A model generated the notes under the pieces. It was not told the origin of the DNA. It made no database searches and was given only the letters and a program-made list of their open reading frames with translations. Shown here piece after piece: positions 46,831 through 59,248 of a stretch of DNA of 64,000 nt (positions are counted from its first letter, which is position 1; each line of letters starts with the position of its first letter). The stretch comes from Rhynchosporium graminicola (Eukaryota; Ascomycota; Leotiomycetes; Helotiales; Ploettnerulaceae). Made by a program: the position numbers and the translations under genes. The stretch spans positions 276,836-340,835 of the forward strand of contig FJUW01000060.1 in the NCBI GenBank assembly GCA_900074885.1, given 5' to 3'.

Positions 46831-47934
46831 TTTGAAATTGAAGCCGGAGCCGTGATAGAGTGTAAAGAGGATGCCTACTCGTTGTTAAATCCCACTGAGA
46901 ATATCGCTACTGGAGGGAAGGCGGACTCGACTTACTGTCTTGCTGGGAGAACTGGAAACTTTATTTTGGTCGTTTAGCGTGGCAGAGGCAGAAACACAAT
47001 TGAATTTTGTGTACTTTGTCTAGAATCCACCACTTGGACTTGGGGTAGGGAGTTGAAAAGCCGGTGTTCAGTGTGTGGAGGCCTCATCTTATTAGTCTGG
47101 TCGTTTACCGAGTGGGCGAATTTGAAGTTTGGTACCGAGACCCCACTCGCGCCGAATTTAGCAAGGCGCCCGAGACATTATATCATGATGATCCAATGTT
47201 ATCTTGGTGGTCTTGAGTAAGGCTTCACTTCGCCGTTGTGAGGATGAAAGGACATCAAGGTAGATGGGCAAGTTCGTGTACAAAGTTCTGACGGTCGGGG
47301 GAGATTCTAGAGAGTATTTGATGCCATATATTGTGAAAGTTTGCTCGAGAACTCAATTCGCTTTCTCAAATTCGAATTGACTAGAGCGGCCGGCTGACCT
47401 TCAGAGAAATTAGCACTGCAAGCAGGCTTTCATTGTATGTCTGACGAGTGTGGCAATACGTAGGACCTCACTGCCGTGGCCAGGCAGTTGACGGGATGCA
47501 ACCATTTTGACGTTCGGCACCGGATCTCAAGCTCACTCGTCCGGTGTTTAAACCAAGAGCCAGATCTATCGCTCCAGAGACAGATCTGTCAACGAATCCT
47601 AGAAGAACAGGCTTTCTCGGCGCTTGGTTGTCGTAGCACAACGGGGCTCTTTGTATTGGATGTCATCATAAGCGCATCTTACGATCAAGGCTCTGGTATG
47701 CTTTGATTCTCATCGCCTGGATATGGTATTCAGTCCTATCCATAGTGGTACCTTTAGTAAGGCCGTTGCAATGCCCAGTACCATGCCATTATCCTCGCCA
47801 GTATGCTAGCGACGGAGAGGATGACACATGTCTTTCCTCAGCGACACGACGACATTGTTGCTTTGTCTGGCTGATTAATCTGTGAAATCGGCACATTATT
47901 GAAGCTTTCTGTCTCTCATTTTCGAGCTCGTCTC
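46831..47934. other. Intergenic between two minus-strand genes
   Basis: May hold a first exon of the gene at 46168-46830. Otherwise only short frames (47476-47706, 47703-47885) without motifs. Confidence 0.4.
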
Positions 47935-48808
47935 TCAGAGTTGGGGGATAGTGATCTTATGCGTCCGGCTCGTTATGTGCCGTTCTGCATCGCCTTTTCG
48001 TCGTGTTCGTTCGGAGGATCGAGTCGAAATGTATTTGTTGTTGTTGTTGTTGAATTCGTTAGCTTCTTCGAGGTTCGGAGGTGAAAGATGTGTGATGATA
48101 CGTCCGAATCCTCGAATACTGACACCCAAGGCCACGGGAAGGCCGAATTCGTCGAGGGCAAGGGACCGAGAAGTCAGGTCAAGAATCCCAGATACAGCGC
48201 CTGCCGCCGCCCATTTAAGGATGAGTCCTCCGCAGGTTTCTGGCACCCGGGCAGCCGTTGCTACTTATGAGCTCGTTGCCTTGAACCTGATCAATTTCAC
48301 CACCTCTACATACAAGCCAGAAACTCCGGCAAGGAAATCTATCAATAGGGGAACGCCAGTTCCCACGGATGGTGCATCAATGAAAGGTTGGATTCCGGAG
48401 AAAAAGCTAGACCCGCAAAGCATAAGCCCCAGAAAGGTCAAGCATATCTGGGCAAAGAGACATGCTTGATGGTAACGTTTTCTCTGAGCTTTTGGCCTCG
48501 CGAATTCGAGGATTTGGTAAGCAATGTGAGCTCCGGTTTGGATCGCCAAAAGCTTGGATGTGTGTCGGTATGACCGCAACATTATGCTGAAACCGGCGAT
48601 TGGAGACTAGAGAGTAGACTATCGTTGTACTTACAACCAACGAAGACACAGCACCCTCAAGTGCGAATTGCAATGCCCAGCCTACTCCCAGAAAAGCCAG
48701 CGACAACAGGCCCGACCACCCCAGGACAGTCCACAACTTCTTAAAAAAAAGAACTAGACAGATCCGAACAGCGCGCGAAAATGATCTACTGATTGAAGGG
48801 CTCGGCAT
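47935..48808 (-). pseudogene. Unrecognised membrane-protein gene with an in-frame stop
   Basis: Exon 1 (48808 to about 48632) encodes MPSPSISRSF and a hydrophobic segment (WSGLLSLAFLGVGWALQFAL) and ends at a GTAAGT donor. The next exon carries RSYRHTSKLLAIQTGAHIAY, a hydrophobic LFAQICLTFLGLMLCG and GVPLLIDFLAGVSGLYV, and reaches TAA at 48265-48267. The same frame then continues for about 100 codons (ETCGGLILKWAAAGAVSGIL...GFGRIITHLSP, then an Asn run), so the TAA looks like a broken codon; CAA-to-TAA is a RIP-type change. Splicing of intron 1 is uncertain: a 48-bp intron gives the wrong frame, while a 28-bp one gives the right frame. Family unknown. It could be a decaying gene, a gene ending at the TAA, or a missed intron. 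Confidence 0.45.
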
Positions 48809-49784
48809 GGTGACTTCTTTACGGGGTCGGAAACTGATCAGAGTAGGATGCCTTTTTGCCAGATTGGAAAGAACCTCAGTCCCAACCTCACATCCGTTCC
48901 TTCCATATCAGCCTCAAATCAGCAAGTCCCACCTTCCGGCGCTGAAAACTAACCCTCTAAGCTAAATATTACTGTCATGATATATAACTAAAAACCTCTA
49001 AACGAAAGACATACCCACCCTTCTTCTGATGTGAGTTGTGCATTTGTTTACTTACAAGCGAGCCTGCTCGCTTAATAAATTTATCCTACAGCAAGTCACC
49101 ACCTAGAGATACACAATTACCCGCAAGCAGCTAGCTTTGAAAAAAAAAAGCTCTTCCTATGTTCTTCTTCTGATATATAGCGACTGATAGTTAGGTCGGC
49201 GAAGGTAAAAAAAATCGCTCTATTAATCTACACGTAGGATGATGTCGCATAAGGAAGGCCCTACGGGTGAATGGTATTATCAGTAAGGCTGAAGTCACAA
49301 GTAATATCTAGTTTAATAAGACTTATTAAACTAATACACTCAGCTATACTACGTTCAATATCGATATGATAGCTTGCATCACGATTACAAAGAAGATGTA
49401 GGGGCAGTGGGATCTCTCCTTCAAGGATTTAAGAGAGTTTGGTACTGTCGTAAATCTCGACTATGACTTGAGTAGAGTCTTGTAGTTGCCTATCGATGTC
49501 AGAAAAGAATGGCTGGTAAGAGCAAAGGCATCACTGCGCAACGAGAATATTTAGTCACGAGACGTTTCGTGAATTCATTCAACCATGGTAAGAAGGTTTT
49601 CAGAGGCATACATGACTCGTACCCAAGAACAACATAAATTCACGAAATTGCTTCAGCACTTCTTACTGAGCTTAAATCAGCTTCGTCAAGATCTGCTACT
49701 ATTCTTGAAATTGACAATTCGCTTCTTGACCTTGACTACTGATTTGTCAAAGTCTTGTGACTAGTTCGTGAGTTTGGGAATCAA
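48809..49784. other. Intergenic, no supported gene
   Basis: About 1 kb with an A-run (49139-49149) and AT-rich stretches. No coding frame above 60 codons was judged real. Confidence 0.5.
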
Positions 49785-50192
49785 ATGAAGGGTTCGCGTG
49801 CGGCCTCAAATCAGGCGAAAGGTCCAGCCGCGAAGCTCCTTGCTGCACTGCTCTCCTTCAGTACGTCTTGCAAATCTATTACTTGCTTGAGAGAGCTAGC
49901 CTTCCAGAGTTCCACGAGGTGGGATCTCCACTCCGCTTGCTTGGCCAAGGCCGTGCGAGGCAGTCTTCCGAACTTCGTCGGGCCGGCATTTTCTTTCTCG
50001 GTTCAGCCTTCGAAATGCTTGCTCCCGCCCCCCGCCGTAGACAACTGGAATCGAAATGTCTTCAATCCCTCAGGGAATAAGCACCATCTTCTTCCCGCCT
50101 GGCAATCCAATTACGAGCTCACGAGACTCGTTCGTCGAACGCAAACCCCAAAAGTGGCCTGCCTTGAAGGGCGAGATCGGGAGTCCCTATAA
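49785..50192 (+). CDS. Doubtful 135-residue ORF
   Basis: ATG to TAA open frame, Ser/Ala/Leu rich with eight or so Arg and five Cys and no recognisable domain. It lies close to the edge of gene island 2. Amino-acid composition is bland, and the frame may be open by chance in GC-richer DNA. It is reported because no other gene explains this stretch. Confidence 0.2.
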   Translation: MKGSRAASNQAKGPAAKLLAALLSFSTSCKSITCLRELAFQSSTRWDLHSACLAKAVRGSLPNFVGPAFSFSVQPSKCLLPPPAVDNWNRNVFNPSGNKHHLLPAWQSNYELTRLVRRTQTPKVACLEGRDRESL

Positions 50193-50540
50193 TTGAATAC
50201 AGCTGTACCTCTGGGGGTTGCTTATTACCAAGCCGGTTGCCATTCAAGCAAAATGATTCCACTAGTGATAGTGCAGTAAGCTCCTGCAGTTTCTAGCCGC
50301 GGGTGAACTATTGACTTTCTTTGAACGATACTTCCTATAACGCTGGATTCGATATATCCGTTTGTATATATAAATATCCGCTAAGTATATATATCATTTT
50401 AATACTCTTGCGATACTTCTAATGAATTTGTTAATATAGTAAGTATATACTCAGAAATATTCCAGATTATCATAAGCGGTTTCCTATATATAAAGTCGAA
50501 ACTTCTTATATTCAGTTTTCGATCTTACTCGACTATTTAT
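50193..50540. other. Edge of island 2 grading into RIP-mutated DNA
   Basis: Becomes TpA-rich from about 50330. The last 30 bp may belong to the Copia relic that continues at 59254, because the 5-bp duplication cagat flanks the element between them. Confidence 0.45.
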
Positions 50541-50740
50541 CAGATTATAACGACACAAGACTCAAGGCGGTATACGAGCAGGGATAAAACAAGTAGGGAG
50601 GCTAAGAGCGATCTTATATAGTCTACTACTAAGGAAATAAGAAGATAAGGAAAGAAAAGAAGAGATATAGAGTACGAGGTACCTTATATATATATACTAG
50701 TACTAGTCTGATACTATACCGAGTCGGATACTAGTTATAC

Positions 50741-51393
50741 TGTTGGATTTGTAACCAGTACCTTGGTCAGTTTTGCCTGCATCAGCATATAACCAGTACC
50801 TTGGTCAGTTTTGCCTGCACTAGCATACACACCCTATACCTTGTCAGTACATGGTTTTAGTACCTGGTTCAGTACCCTGCACATGTACCTTATTGTACCT
50901 AGCACCTACACCCTGTACCTTGTCACTAGCCTGTACCCTGCATACTCTATTAGAGTTACCATGAAGGTTCTCGAGAGAGTTCTACTACTCTCTATTACGT
51001 ATATCGTACTTCTAGAGGTTTCTACTGACGTACTACTGACGTAGTATGATTCTACAGTATACGTGTCCTCTTCTATGGAGTTCTGTATTACGTAGTATAG
51101 AATATTCTAGAGAGCTCACATAGCTATATAAGTAGCTAGAATCTCTCCTGTAGTTAGCTCTCTTCAAGTAAGCAAAAAGCAATTCGTATTAATCACGTAT
51201 TATTCTGACCTTTTAGCTGATTTCCACCTTTAATTTTTACAGTATAGAATATTCTAGAGAGCTCACATAGCTATATAAGTAGCTAGAATCTCTCCTGTAG
51301 TTAGCTCTCTTCAAGCAATCAAAGCAAGTCAAATTGATCACCTATTATTCTGTTATTCTGACCTTTGGCCGATTTCCACCTTCAATTTTCACA
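50741..51393 (+). mobile_element. Family G LTR copy with two internal duplications
   Basis: Related to the solo LTR at 1198-1649. It has a tandem duplication of about 36 bp near its start (AACCAGTACCTTGGTCAG at 50752 and 50788). A segment of about 75 bp near its end is repeated (AGTATAGAATATTCTAGAGA at 51095 and 51240). No matching flank is found (tatac on the left, aattt on the right), so it did not arrive as a simple insertion, or one edge was lost. CpA/TpG are retained. Confidence 0.7.
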
Positions 51394-51401
51394 AATTTCA
51401 C

Positions 51402-53570
51402 TAACGATTACAAGAGATCCTTCGACGAGTTATATTAATAGCTACTATCGATGCAGAAACTATATTATTTCGACCTAGACTTATAGACTAAGCTAGAAAC
51501 TAATACTTCCGATAGTATAATAGCTAGAGTTATCTCCTAATTATATAAAGATAAATAGTAATATCTAATTAGATTCTACTTCTATATTCTTAATAGATAC
51601 GAACCTAACTAGAAGATCTATAATAAGGAATTATACGCTATTATTAAGTCTTTTCGGAAATAGAGACCTGAACTTATATTACTATAATACTATACTAGTA
51701 TATATACGGACTATCGATCCTTATAATACTTTATAACTACTAAGGTCCTAACTAGTAAGTAAGCTAGATAGATAGAATTACTATCCGAATTTAACTTTCA
51801 AATTATATATACTCTTAGTAAAGATAACGCTAAAGCTAATATCCTTAGCTATAGGGAATAAGACCTAAGGATATAAGAATAGCAGAAACGAGATAGTAGA
51901 TCTTAGGTTTTATTACCTCTAGATTACTTAGACCTTAGGATTAACGCGGAATTAGCTAAATATTATATTAATCAAATTAGTTATATATACTTAATATTAC
52001 TAGGGATTAATATACTATCGGAACTCGCACGCAACTCCTTTGATTTAATCGAGAAACTATACTAATTTAACTAAGAATCGTTCTCTAATAAATAGAATAT
52101 ATTAGAAAATAATTATATTATTAATAATAGCTTACTACTTTATAATAGTTATCTATACGTATAACACTATACTCTATTATATACCTGTTTAATTAGCGAA
52201 GTCTATAATCAAGTTTCCTTCGCCTATCTAAATACTTATAAGACTACTGAAATGATTTCTACTTATTATTACTAGAAAAGACTTATATTAGATATGAAAC
52301 GATATACTTATAATTACTACTCTTACTAGTACTCTTGTCTGAACTAGACGAAACAGTAAGGATTCCTCTACTTATTACTAGTACCTAGCTATCTTATGTA
52401 GTACTTAGCTATAGATTTTAAGGACTTCTCGCCTAATAACTAAGGGTTTAATAGGATATTAGTCTTTATCGACCGCTTAAGGAAGGACTCTATATTAGTA
52501 TTATACTACTATAATATCGATACCCGCGGGATAGCTATACTATTTATCTAATAGATATATCAGTTCGGATATACCTCTAAGTTAATTATATCTGACTAAA
52601 GAGCTTAGTTTATCTTATCCTTCTAGTACGAGTTTTACTATATAATTAGAGTTAAAGTTAAGCTCTTTATCTCCTTTTACTAGTAAGCCGACAGATAAAT
52701 AGAGATTATGAACTAGTATATTAACTAACGCCTTAGACCCTTTATTAATTACTACTAAAGTAACTAGAGCGAACTATTACTAATAATAGATCGCGCTTAA
52801 GTAACTCTACCTTACGATTTTATTAGTATAGCGCTATATACTCTTAAATATAGTATACTACTACGAAAGAGCTAGGATTAGAAGTAACTTACTATATCGA
52901 TACTATAAAAGAAGCTTAACTATATTAATACTAAATCCTTAGCTAAATATACTAAATCTGCTATTAAGTTTATAAAAGCTAATATACTAGCTATCTAGCA
53001 GAAGATAAGTACTATAACTAACCCGAAATAGTATAATATCGACTAAGAAGTTAGAGATAAGGTATTTCTCTCTATAAGGAACCTTAAGAATCACTAGCTA
53101 AGTAAGAAGCTATCTAGCCTCTAAGTAGGATTATACTAAGTCCTAGCTAAGATCAGATATTCCTATAAGCTAGATTTACCTCCTAGATCTTCTATATATA
53201 ATATATTCGCCTCAGAATTACTCTTTAAGGACCCGGACGACTTATAACTAAGATAGGAGCTATTAAGTTTACCCCTAGAGATTATTACTTATTAAGAAGA
53301 GTAAAAGTTATAAAACGCACTCGCTATATAGCTCTTAAGAGGTAATCTGAAGTATTAAGTTAGCTAGCTAAGCTATAATCTGGACTTAACTTAGTATAAC
53401 GCTTCCGACTTAATAAGTACTCTATATAAGCTTAGAGACTTCTACGCTATAAACTTAAGTAAACTTAGACCTCCGCGTAAACTAGATTAATAGATTAAGG
53501 CCTAAGAAGACAGAATAGATAACTATAGTTACTTAGAGGATAATAAACTATTATAGATATTAGTATTAAA
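51402..53570 (+). pseudogene. RNase H and integrase part of the second B element
   Basis: Plus strand. RNase H (LETDASDS-like KLETNTSDSIIAGVI, then EFNFQIIYTLSKDNAKAN) lies at about 51470-51860 and the integrase region from about 51950 to 53300. It corresponds to the reverse complement of 36.8-38.9 kb in the first B copy. Stops are RIP-type. Confidence 0.75.
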
Positions 53571-53576
53571 AATTTA

Positions 53577-54581
53577 TTACTAAGGATAATCCTCTAATTA
53601 TACTCTATAATAATATTATATCTAAAACTCTACTTCTCTTACTACCTCTACTTTACCGGCTTTCTCTCCTAAGGTCTCCGGAGCTTCTAGTAAATCTGGA
53701 ATACTTAGAACCGGAACTATTATATCTAACTCCTTATCTAAATTTACTAATATAGCCTAAGTAGTAGATCGAGTATAATAGCTAATCCTATAGGCTTTCT
53801 TCTTTAGAGAAGGTCCGTAAGTATCCAGATCTGACGCTATCTTAGAACTAGAAGGTAAATTCCTCTTTCCTCTAATATTAGATATTATAGCCCTAAATAT
53901 AGCTTTCTTCGTAAATTCCTATATAATAGTATTTAACTCCTTTATATGCTTTAATACTATTTATACTATTACCTTAGACTTCGCCGAATCTACTATTAAA
54001 ATATCTAAGTCCTATATTATATTAGTATTATACTAGTATCTAAAGGTTCAAAGATCTTAACTAACTGCTTTAATAAACTCTAACTCCTTAAATACTTTCT
54101 CTATAGATCGCCTTAAAGCTTAAGTCTCTATTAATTATATAATAGTAATCTCTAATATAGTAGTAGAAGTAGCAGATTTCGCGAGACGATAGATCTGATC
54201 GATAGCCTTATAAGCAGCTACGATACTACCCTGATTTAGCTCTAGATCTCTAGCTTTATCGCCTAGAAGTAAACCGGATAGGATAATATACTCTAAATTA
54301 ATATAGTCAGGTAATTATAACGCGTTAATATATATAACTACGCTTAAGATCAGATAACTTATATACTTATAACCGCTCTCTAACGCCGCGTAATACTTAG
54401 AAAGCTTAGAGTTAAGCTTATTAAATAAATAGAGAAGTTCTAGAGCAGGAGTATTATTATACTTTAGCTTAAGGAAGGCGCGAATATATCGCAGGTAATA
54501 TATACGATATACCGCCGAAAGGACACTAGCAGGAACTAGTAGAAGCACTAGAGGTATTAGCGTTATAGACTTATGAAACCC
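53577..54581 (-). pseudogene. Antisense ORF of the second B element
   Basis: 335 codons in one frame from the point matching GFHKSITL to TAA (53577-53579); internal stops are TAG/TAA only. It aligns with the ORF at 35700-36724 over its whole length and lies on the strand opposite to the adjoining pol. Conserved pieces include RIYYLRYIRAFLK, SIEKVFKELEFIK and FTKKAIFRAIISN-RGKRNL. A TATA-like word (GTATATAAAGG in the ORF direction) lies near 54812-54822. Confidence 0.65.
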
Positions 54582-55038
54582 TTATACCTTATCTAGAAAG
54601 TATCCCTAACTCTAAGGTAAGTAACTTACTTATAACAGGAGAAAAGTTAATTAGATCGATTAATATATAAGATTATAGTAGTACTACTATATTATTAGTA
54701 AAGATAGCTACTCTAGTAACTATATTATAGTCTAGGGATAGTAAACTTATAGTTTAAGTAGTTATCGAGGTTAAAGAAAGAAGGCCCTAATATTAATAAA
54801 TCCCTTCCTTTATATACTCTACGCCCTACTTAAACTCGACTCCCGCTATAAATAAATAAAGTAAATATAGTTCACTGCCCGATTTAGAAGCTATAACTAA
54901 TATAGTACTATTATAGTAATATAACTAGCTAGTACCTGATAAAGGATTTACTACTATTAAAGACTAGCTAGTACCGGTTACGCGAATATCGACGGAAAGA
55001 GTTATAATAAAAACTGATTATATAAACTATAACTTTAC

Positions 55039-55056
55039 GAGCTTAGGGTTAAGCTC
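55039..55056 (+). other. Hairpin before the polypurine tract of a B element
   Basis: Stem GAGCTTA / TAAGCTC with loop GGGT, followed within 6 bases by the tract TTAGGGGGGGG (55060-55070) and the LTR at 55074. The same hairpin is found (reversed) at about 35241-35261 in the first B copy. Confidence 0.8.
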
Positions 55057-55073
55057 TTCTTAGGGGGGGGTAA

Positions 55074-55351
55074 TATAACGATAGCTTACCTGAATATCAT
55101 ATAAGGAGAAGGACACATACTAGGGCCTAAGTTCACAGGTATTATAAGTATCCCGGCATTACTAGTATCCGACTCGGTATAGTATCGGACTAGTACCGGC
55201 ATATATATATAAGGTGCCTTGCACTCTAGCTCTCTTCTTCTTCCTTCCTTATCTTTTTATTTCCTTAGTAGTAGACTATATAAGATCGCTCTTAGCCTCC
55301 CTACTTGTTTTATTCTTACTCGTATACCGCCTCGAGTCTTATGTCGTTACA
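55074..55351 (+). repeat. B-family LTR, plus orientation
   Basis: 278 bp, directly after a purine tract and ending GTCGTTACA. It is the 3' LTR of the plus-strand half. The following sequence is B RT on the opposite strand, not a target duplication. Confidence 0.8.
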
Positions 55352-58300
55352 CTATACTAATAGTAGCTATTACTATAACTCGTTAAAGGATTTCTTGTAA
55401 TCGTTAGTAAAATTCTATAGTACTATAGGCCTAGTAAGTATTAAGAGAGGTTTAGCGATAAGGCCGAAATTCCAAATAAATTAATAATAAAAACCACAGA
55501 ATCCTAAGAAGGATTTTATAGCTATTACTCTTTCAGGGTACTTCTAGTCTACTAATAGTACTACTTTCTCGGGATCTGGCTCGATTCCGTTAGTAATAAT
55601 AATATATCTAAGGTATTTAGTCCGAGTAATATAGAATTCGCTTTTCTTAATATCTACTTAGAGTCTAGTATCTATTAAGCGTTATAATACTAATTTAATA
55701 TATTATTTATACTCCTAGAGCGTTTCTGAGTATATAAGAATATTATCTAAGTAAGCTATATAGGAAATCGTCTAAGCAGTCTAGTAGTATATTATTTATA
55801 TATTATTAATACGTACCTAGTCTATTATAGAGCCTAAAAAGTAATACCTTATATTTATAAGACCTGAAGCGAGTTCGGAAGGTAGTATACTCCTCTGATT
55901 CGGAGTCTATACGAATATAGTTAAATACTACCCGGATATCTAGTTTAGTAAAAACTATAGCTTTAGATATACGGGTTAAGAGCTCGTCGATTCTAGGTAT
56001 TAAGTATAAATCCTTTCGAGTAATCGTATTAAGCTTATGATAATCGATATAAAAGTATAAGCTTCTATTAGCCTTCTTAATAAATAATATAAGTAATACG
56101 AAAGGACTTTAGCTAGATTTAATAAATCCCTTATCTAAGTTCTCTATAAAGCACTCCTTAATTACCTATAGTTCCTCTATAGACTACTAATATAATAGCG
56201 AATATACATTAATTAATAGTTCTTCTAAAATAATTTTATAATTATATAAGTAATATAATAAAAGAATATTAGAATCCCGCTTAGAAAAAGCCTTCTTAAA
56301 AGTATAATACTATTCTAGTAATTTTTTAGCTATAAGTCGCTCGGTATTAAGATCCTTAGGGGTATCGCTATCTAGATAATCTTATAAGATATAATTTATC
56401 TTATAGATACTAATAAAGAATAATTCAGAGCTTTCGTATTTTATATTAAAATAAAAAGCTATAGTACTAATTTGATAAATTAGAACTAGTTTCCAGATCC
56501 CCGAAGATTAAGAAGTATACTTATAGTAGAGTTTCGGCGCGGTTACTTTTCTCGATAACTTCGGAGTGAAAAGGGGTCCGGATTCCTTAGCGATAAGCGG
56601 GAATAAGTTAAATAGTAAAGACGATACGTTAATATACTATATTACTACTATTTAGGATAATTAGTATTAATCTAACTAGTTTATAGCTAACTCCTGCGTA
56701 TTAGTATCGATTTAGTAAGATCGATTAATATTAAGTTTATAAAGTAGTAAAATCATAATTATCTTCTTATTATAACAGAAAGTAGCTAGATAGCGTTCTA
56801 GCTATAATAGCTTATAATAAAGCGTATCGAGTTTAACTTGAAATCGTCGTTTTTATTTAATACTAATAATTATATCTTATTATCCTAAATCGAGAAGAAC
56901 AAAAGAGTAATTATAAATACGCCTACTATTAAAAGAAAAGTATAAATATATAAAATAAGTAACTCAAGTTCTAATAGACTATGAGAAACTACGCATTAGA
57001 ATAGAATAGAGTAGTAGCTCGATTTTAATACCGAGAGCTCTCGATAGTTATCTAGTAAGAGTATAATTAATAAATAAGTATCCGTTCGCTCCGGTATCAA
57101 TTAAGCTATTTATAAAGACTCTTAGCTTATTTATACTTACTATAATCAAGTATATAAATTACTTACTTCCTATTAAGGAGTTAAGATCAAGATTAGAGAG
57201 GTTATATTTATATAAACCTAAAAAAGAGTTTTTACTTAAATCTTATTATTTCCTTTCTATATTAGTCCAGATTCAGAAGGTATATCTTTTATTATCTCTT
57301 CAGTCGCTCTTTCCTCTTTCGGAAATTCGTCGATTAATTATACCTTAAGCGAGTTAAGATAGTCTAGCTTAATATAATTAAGCTATCTATAATTATAATA
57401 CCTAAAGGTTTCTCCGGTCGAGGTAGTAAAGTGTTTTAGCGCAGAAAGAGTACTAGCTTATACTAAGGTAGAAATATAGACGTATAGTATAAAAGTAATT
57501 TATTAAGGGGCTAAGCTTAAGGACTAATAAGAAGTAGAACTAGAAGAAGTCGTAGTAGTAATAATAAGCTTATAGTACTATACCTAAGTAGTAGTTTTCT
57601 CGGGATAAGTATATTCTGAGTTATAGTAACGCTTAGTATTAAAAGAAAGCAGTAACTTAAGTATAGAAGCGTAATCCTTATTCTATATTAATTTAATAAT
57701 AAGAGTTAAAGTATACAAGAATAATATAATCTTATCCTATATATAAAAGAACTACTCCTTCTTTTTAACTTTACCTTAGATAATAGCACTTTAAAATCGA
57801 CTACGAAACTCAGCGAAGGTTTCGCGGGTATAGCTAAGTTATTATATTTCTAAGCGATAAAAAGCGTTATAATAATTATCTTCTTCTAAACTAGTAAGAA
57901 AGTTCTTTTTTAATAAAAAGATTATTTTATTACTAATCTTAAACTTATTAGTAAAGTACTAAGGTATAAGGTACTCTTTAGCTAATCTAGTAACTAATCC
58001 CTATACGAGAACGCGCTAGGAGAGGTCCGTAGAGTAGTAATTGGTATTTATAGCTAGCTAGTCTCGTATCGATACACCCTACTAAAGGAAGATAAAATCT
58101 AATCTATTATCTAGGGGTAAGATCTTCTTAGTAAGATAAGACTTCTTAAGGCATAATTCTACCGATTCGGCACTAGGAGAAAGCGATAGTTTATTAGAAA
58201 TAGTATTTTCTCTTTTTATACTATATATTAGAATAATGTTTATTAGCTTATTAAACTCCGGAATATATAGAGATTATAGTAATAGCTCTAGTAGAAGAGT

Positions 58301-58971
58301 CGAAGATATGCGAGGAACCCCTACGAGGAACCTATCTTATATAGAGATTAGCTTATCTATAGTATCTTCTAGAGAGTTATTCTTTTCCTCTTAGTCTACT
58401 AATCGCTATAAGAGAGAATAAAGCAGATTCGAGTTATCTGCGGAAATAGAAGTACTTAGCGATTATACTTCTAGTAAGTTTCGCTTTTATTTTCTTTTCC
58501 CTTTTAGTTAGTACTTCTTTAATAAGATATTAATATTCTCTAGTATAAGAGATATTTAGAGTAAGAGAGAGTATAATAGATTAGGTTCGGAGGTAAAGTA
58601 AGGAGGATCGCGTCAAGTTCCCTTAGAACTAGAGGGGTCTCTAGTTTATTAGTTAGGAGCTATAATAGTAGCGTAAAAAGAGATATATTAAAGCTATTTC
58701 AGTAACGATATATAGAGATTAAAGTTCCGAGGTATTATTATACTTTCTTTAAAATCTATCTATAATTCCTTTATACTAAAGGACTTATTAAAGAAGCGTT
58801 AGCGAAAACCTCCTCTATTATACTATTTACGATAAGCTAAATTAAACCCTAATTCATAGCTATCCGAGAGACCTCTAGATCTCGGCTATATATAAGTAGT
58901 TATCGAATAACTAACTTAGTAGTAAGATATTATATTAAGCTTTCTCTAGCTATCTTAATCTTCTTATTTAA
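55352..58971 (-). pseudogene. gag to RT part of the second B element
   Basis: Collinear with 38.85-42.46 kb of the first B copy on the same strand, with RIP-type and a few indel differences: gag at the right, zinc knuckle near 57.38-57.42 kb, and RT catalytic region near 55.74-55.80 kb. Confidence 0.75.
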
Positions 58972-59248
58972 TATAACGATATAAGACTTAAAGTAGTATA
59001 TAAGTAGGGATAAAATAAGTAAGGAAGCTAAGAGCGATCTTATATAGTCTACTACTAAGGAAATTAGAAGATAAGGAAAGAAAAGAAGAGATATAGAGTA
59101 TAAGGCACCTTATATATATATACTAGTACTAGTCCGATACTATACCGAGTCGGACGCTAGTTATGCCGGGATACTTATGATACCTATGAACTTGGGCCCC
59201 GGTATCTATTCTTCTCCTCATGTGATATTCAGGTAAGCTGTCGTCATA
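58972..59248 (-). repeat. 5' LTR of the second B element
   Basis: 277 bp, ending GTCATA, followed by cagat. It contains a small duplication (GATACTTAT / GATACCTAT) not present in the first copy. Confidence 0.8.

Larger units (their letters stand above)
50546..59248 (-). mobile_element. Second B element, internally rearranged
   Basis: The outer ends are B-family LTR pieces in minus orientation: 50546-50740 (truncated 3' LTR) and 58972-59248 (5' LTR), flanked by cagat at 50541-50545 and 59249-59253. Inside, the gag to RT part is on the minus strand (55352-58971). The RNase H-integrase-3' LTR part (51402-55351) is on the plus strand and has its own complete LTR. A family G LTR (50741-51393) fills the left junction. 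About 50-60 bp of the RT/RNase H junction occurs at both 51402-51460 and 55352-55410 in inverted orientation. Coding is RIP-disabled throughout. Confidence 0.7.

Noticed and set aside
48030..48052. GTT repeat as a regulatory or structural element
   Set aside because: It is a simple trinucleotide run encoding Asn residues in the minus-strand frame; it needs no special explanation.
47951..48469. 172-codon plus-strand ORF
   Set aside because: Antisense shadow of the minus-strand membrane-protein gene, whose frame shows hydrophobic segments and better coding character.
50811..51044. 77-codon ORF in the AT-rich block
   Set aside because: It is within the family G LTR, and the related LTR at 1198-1649 does not keep the frame.
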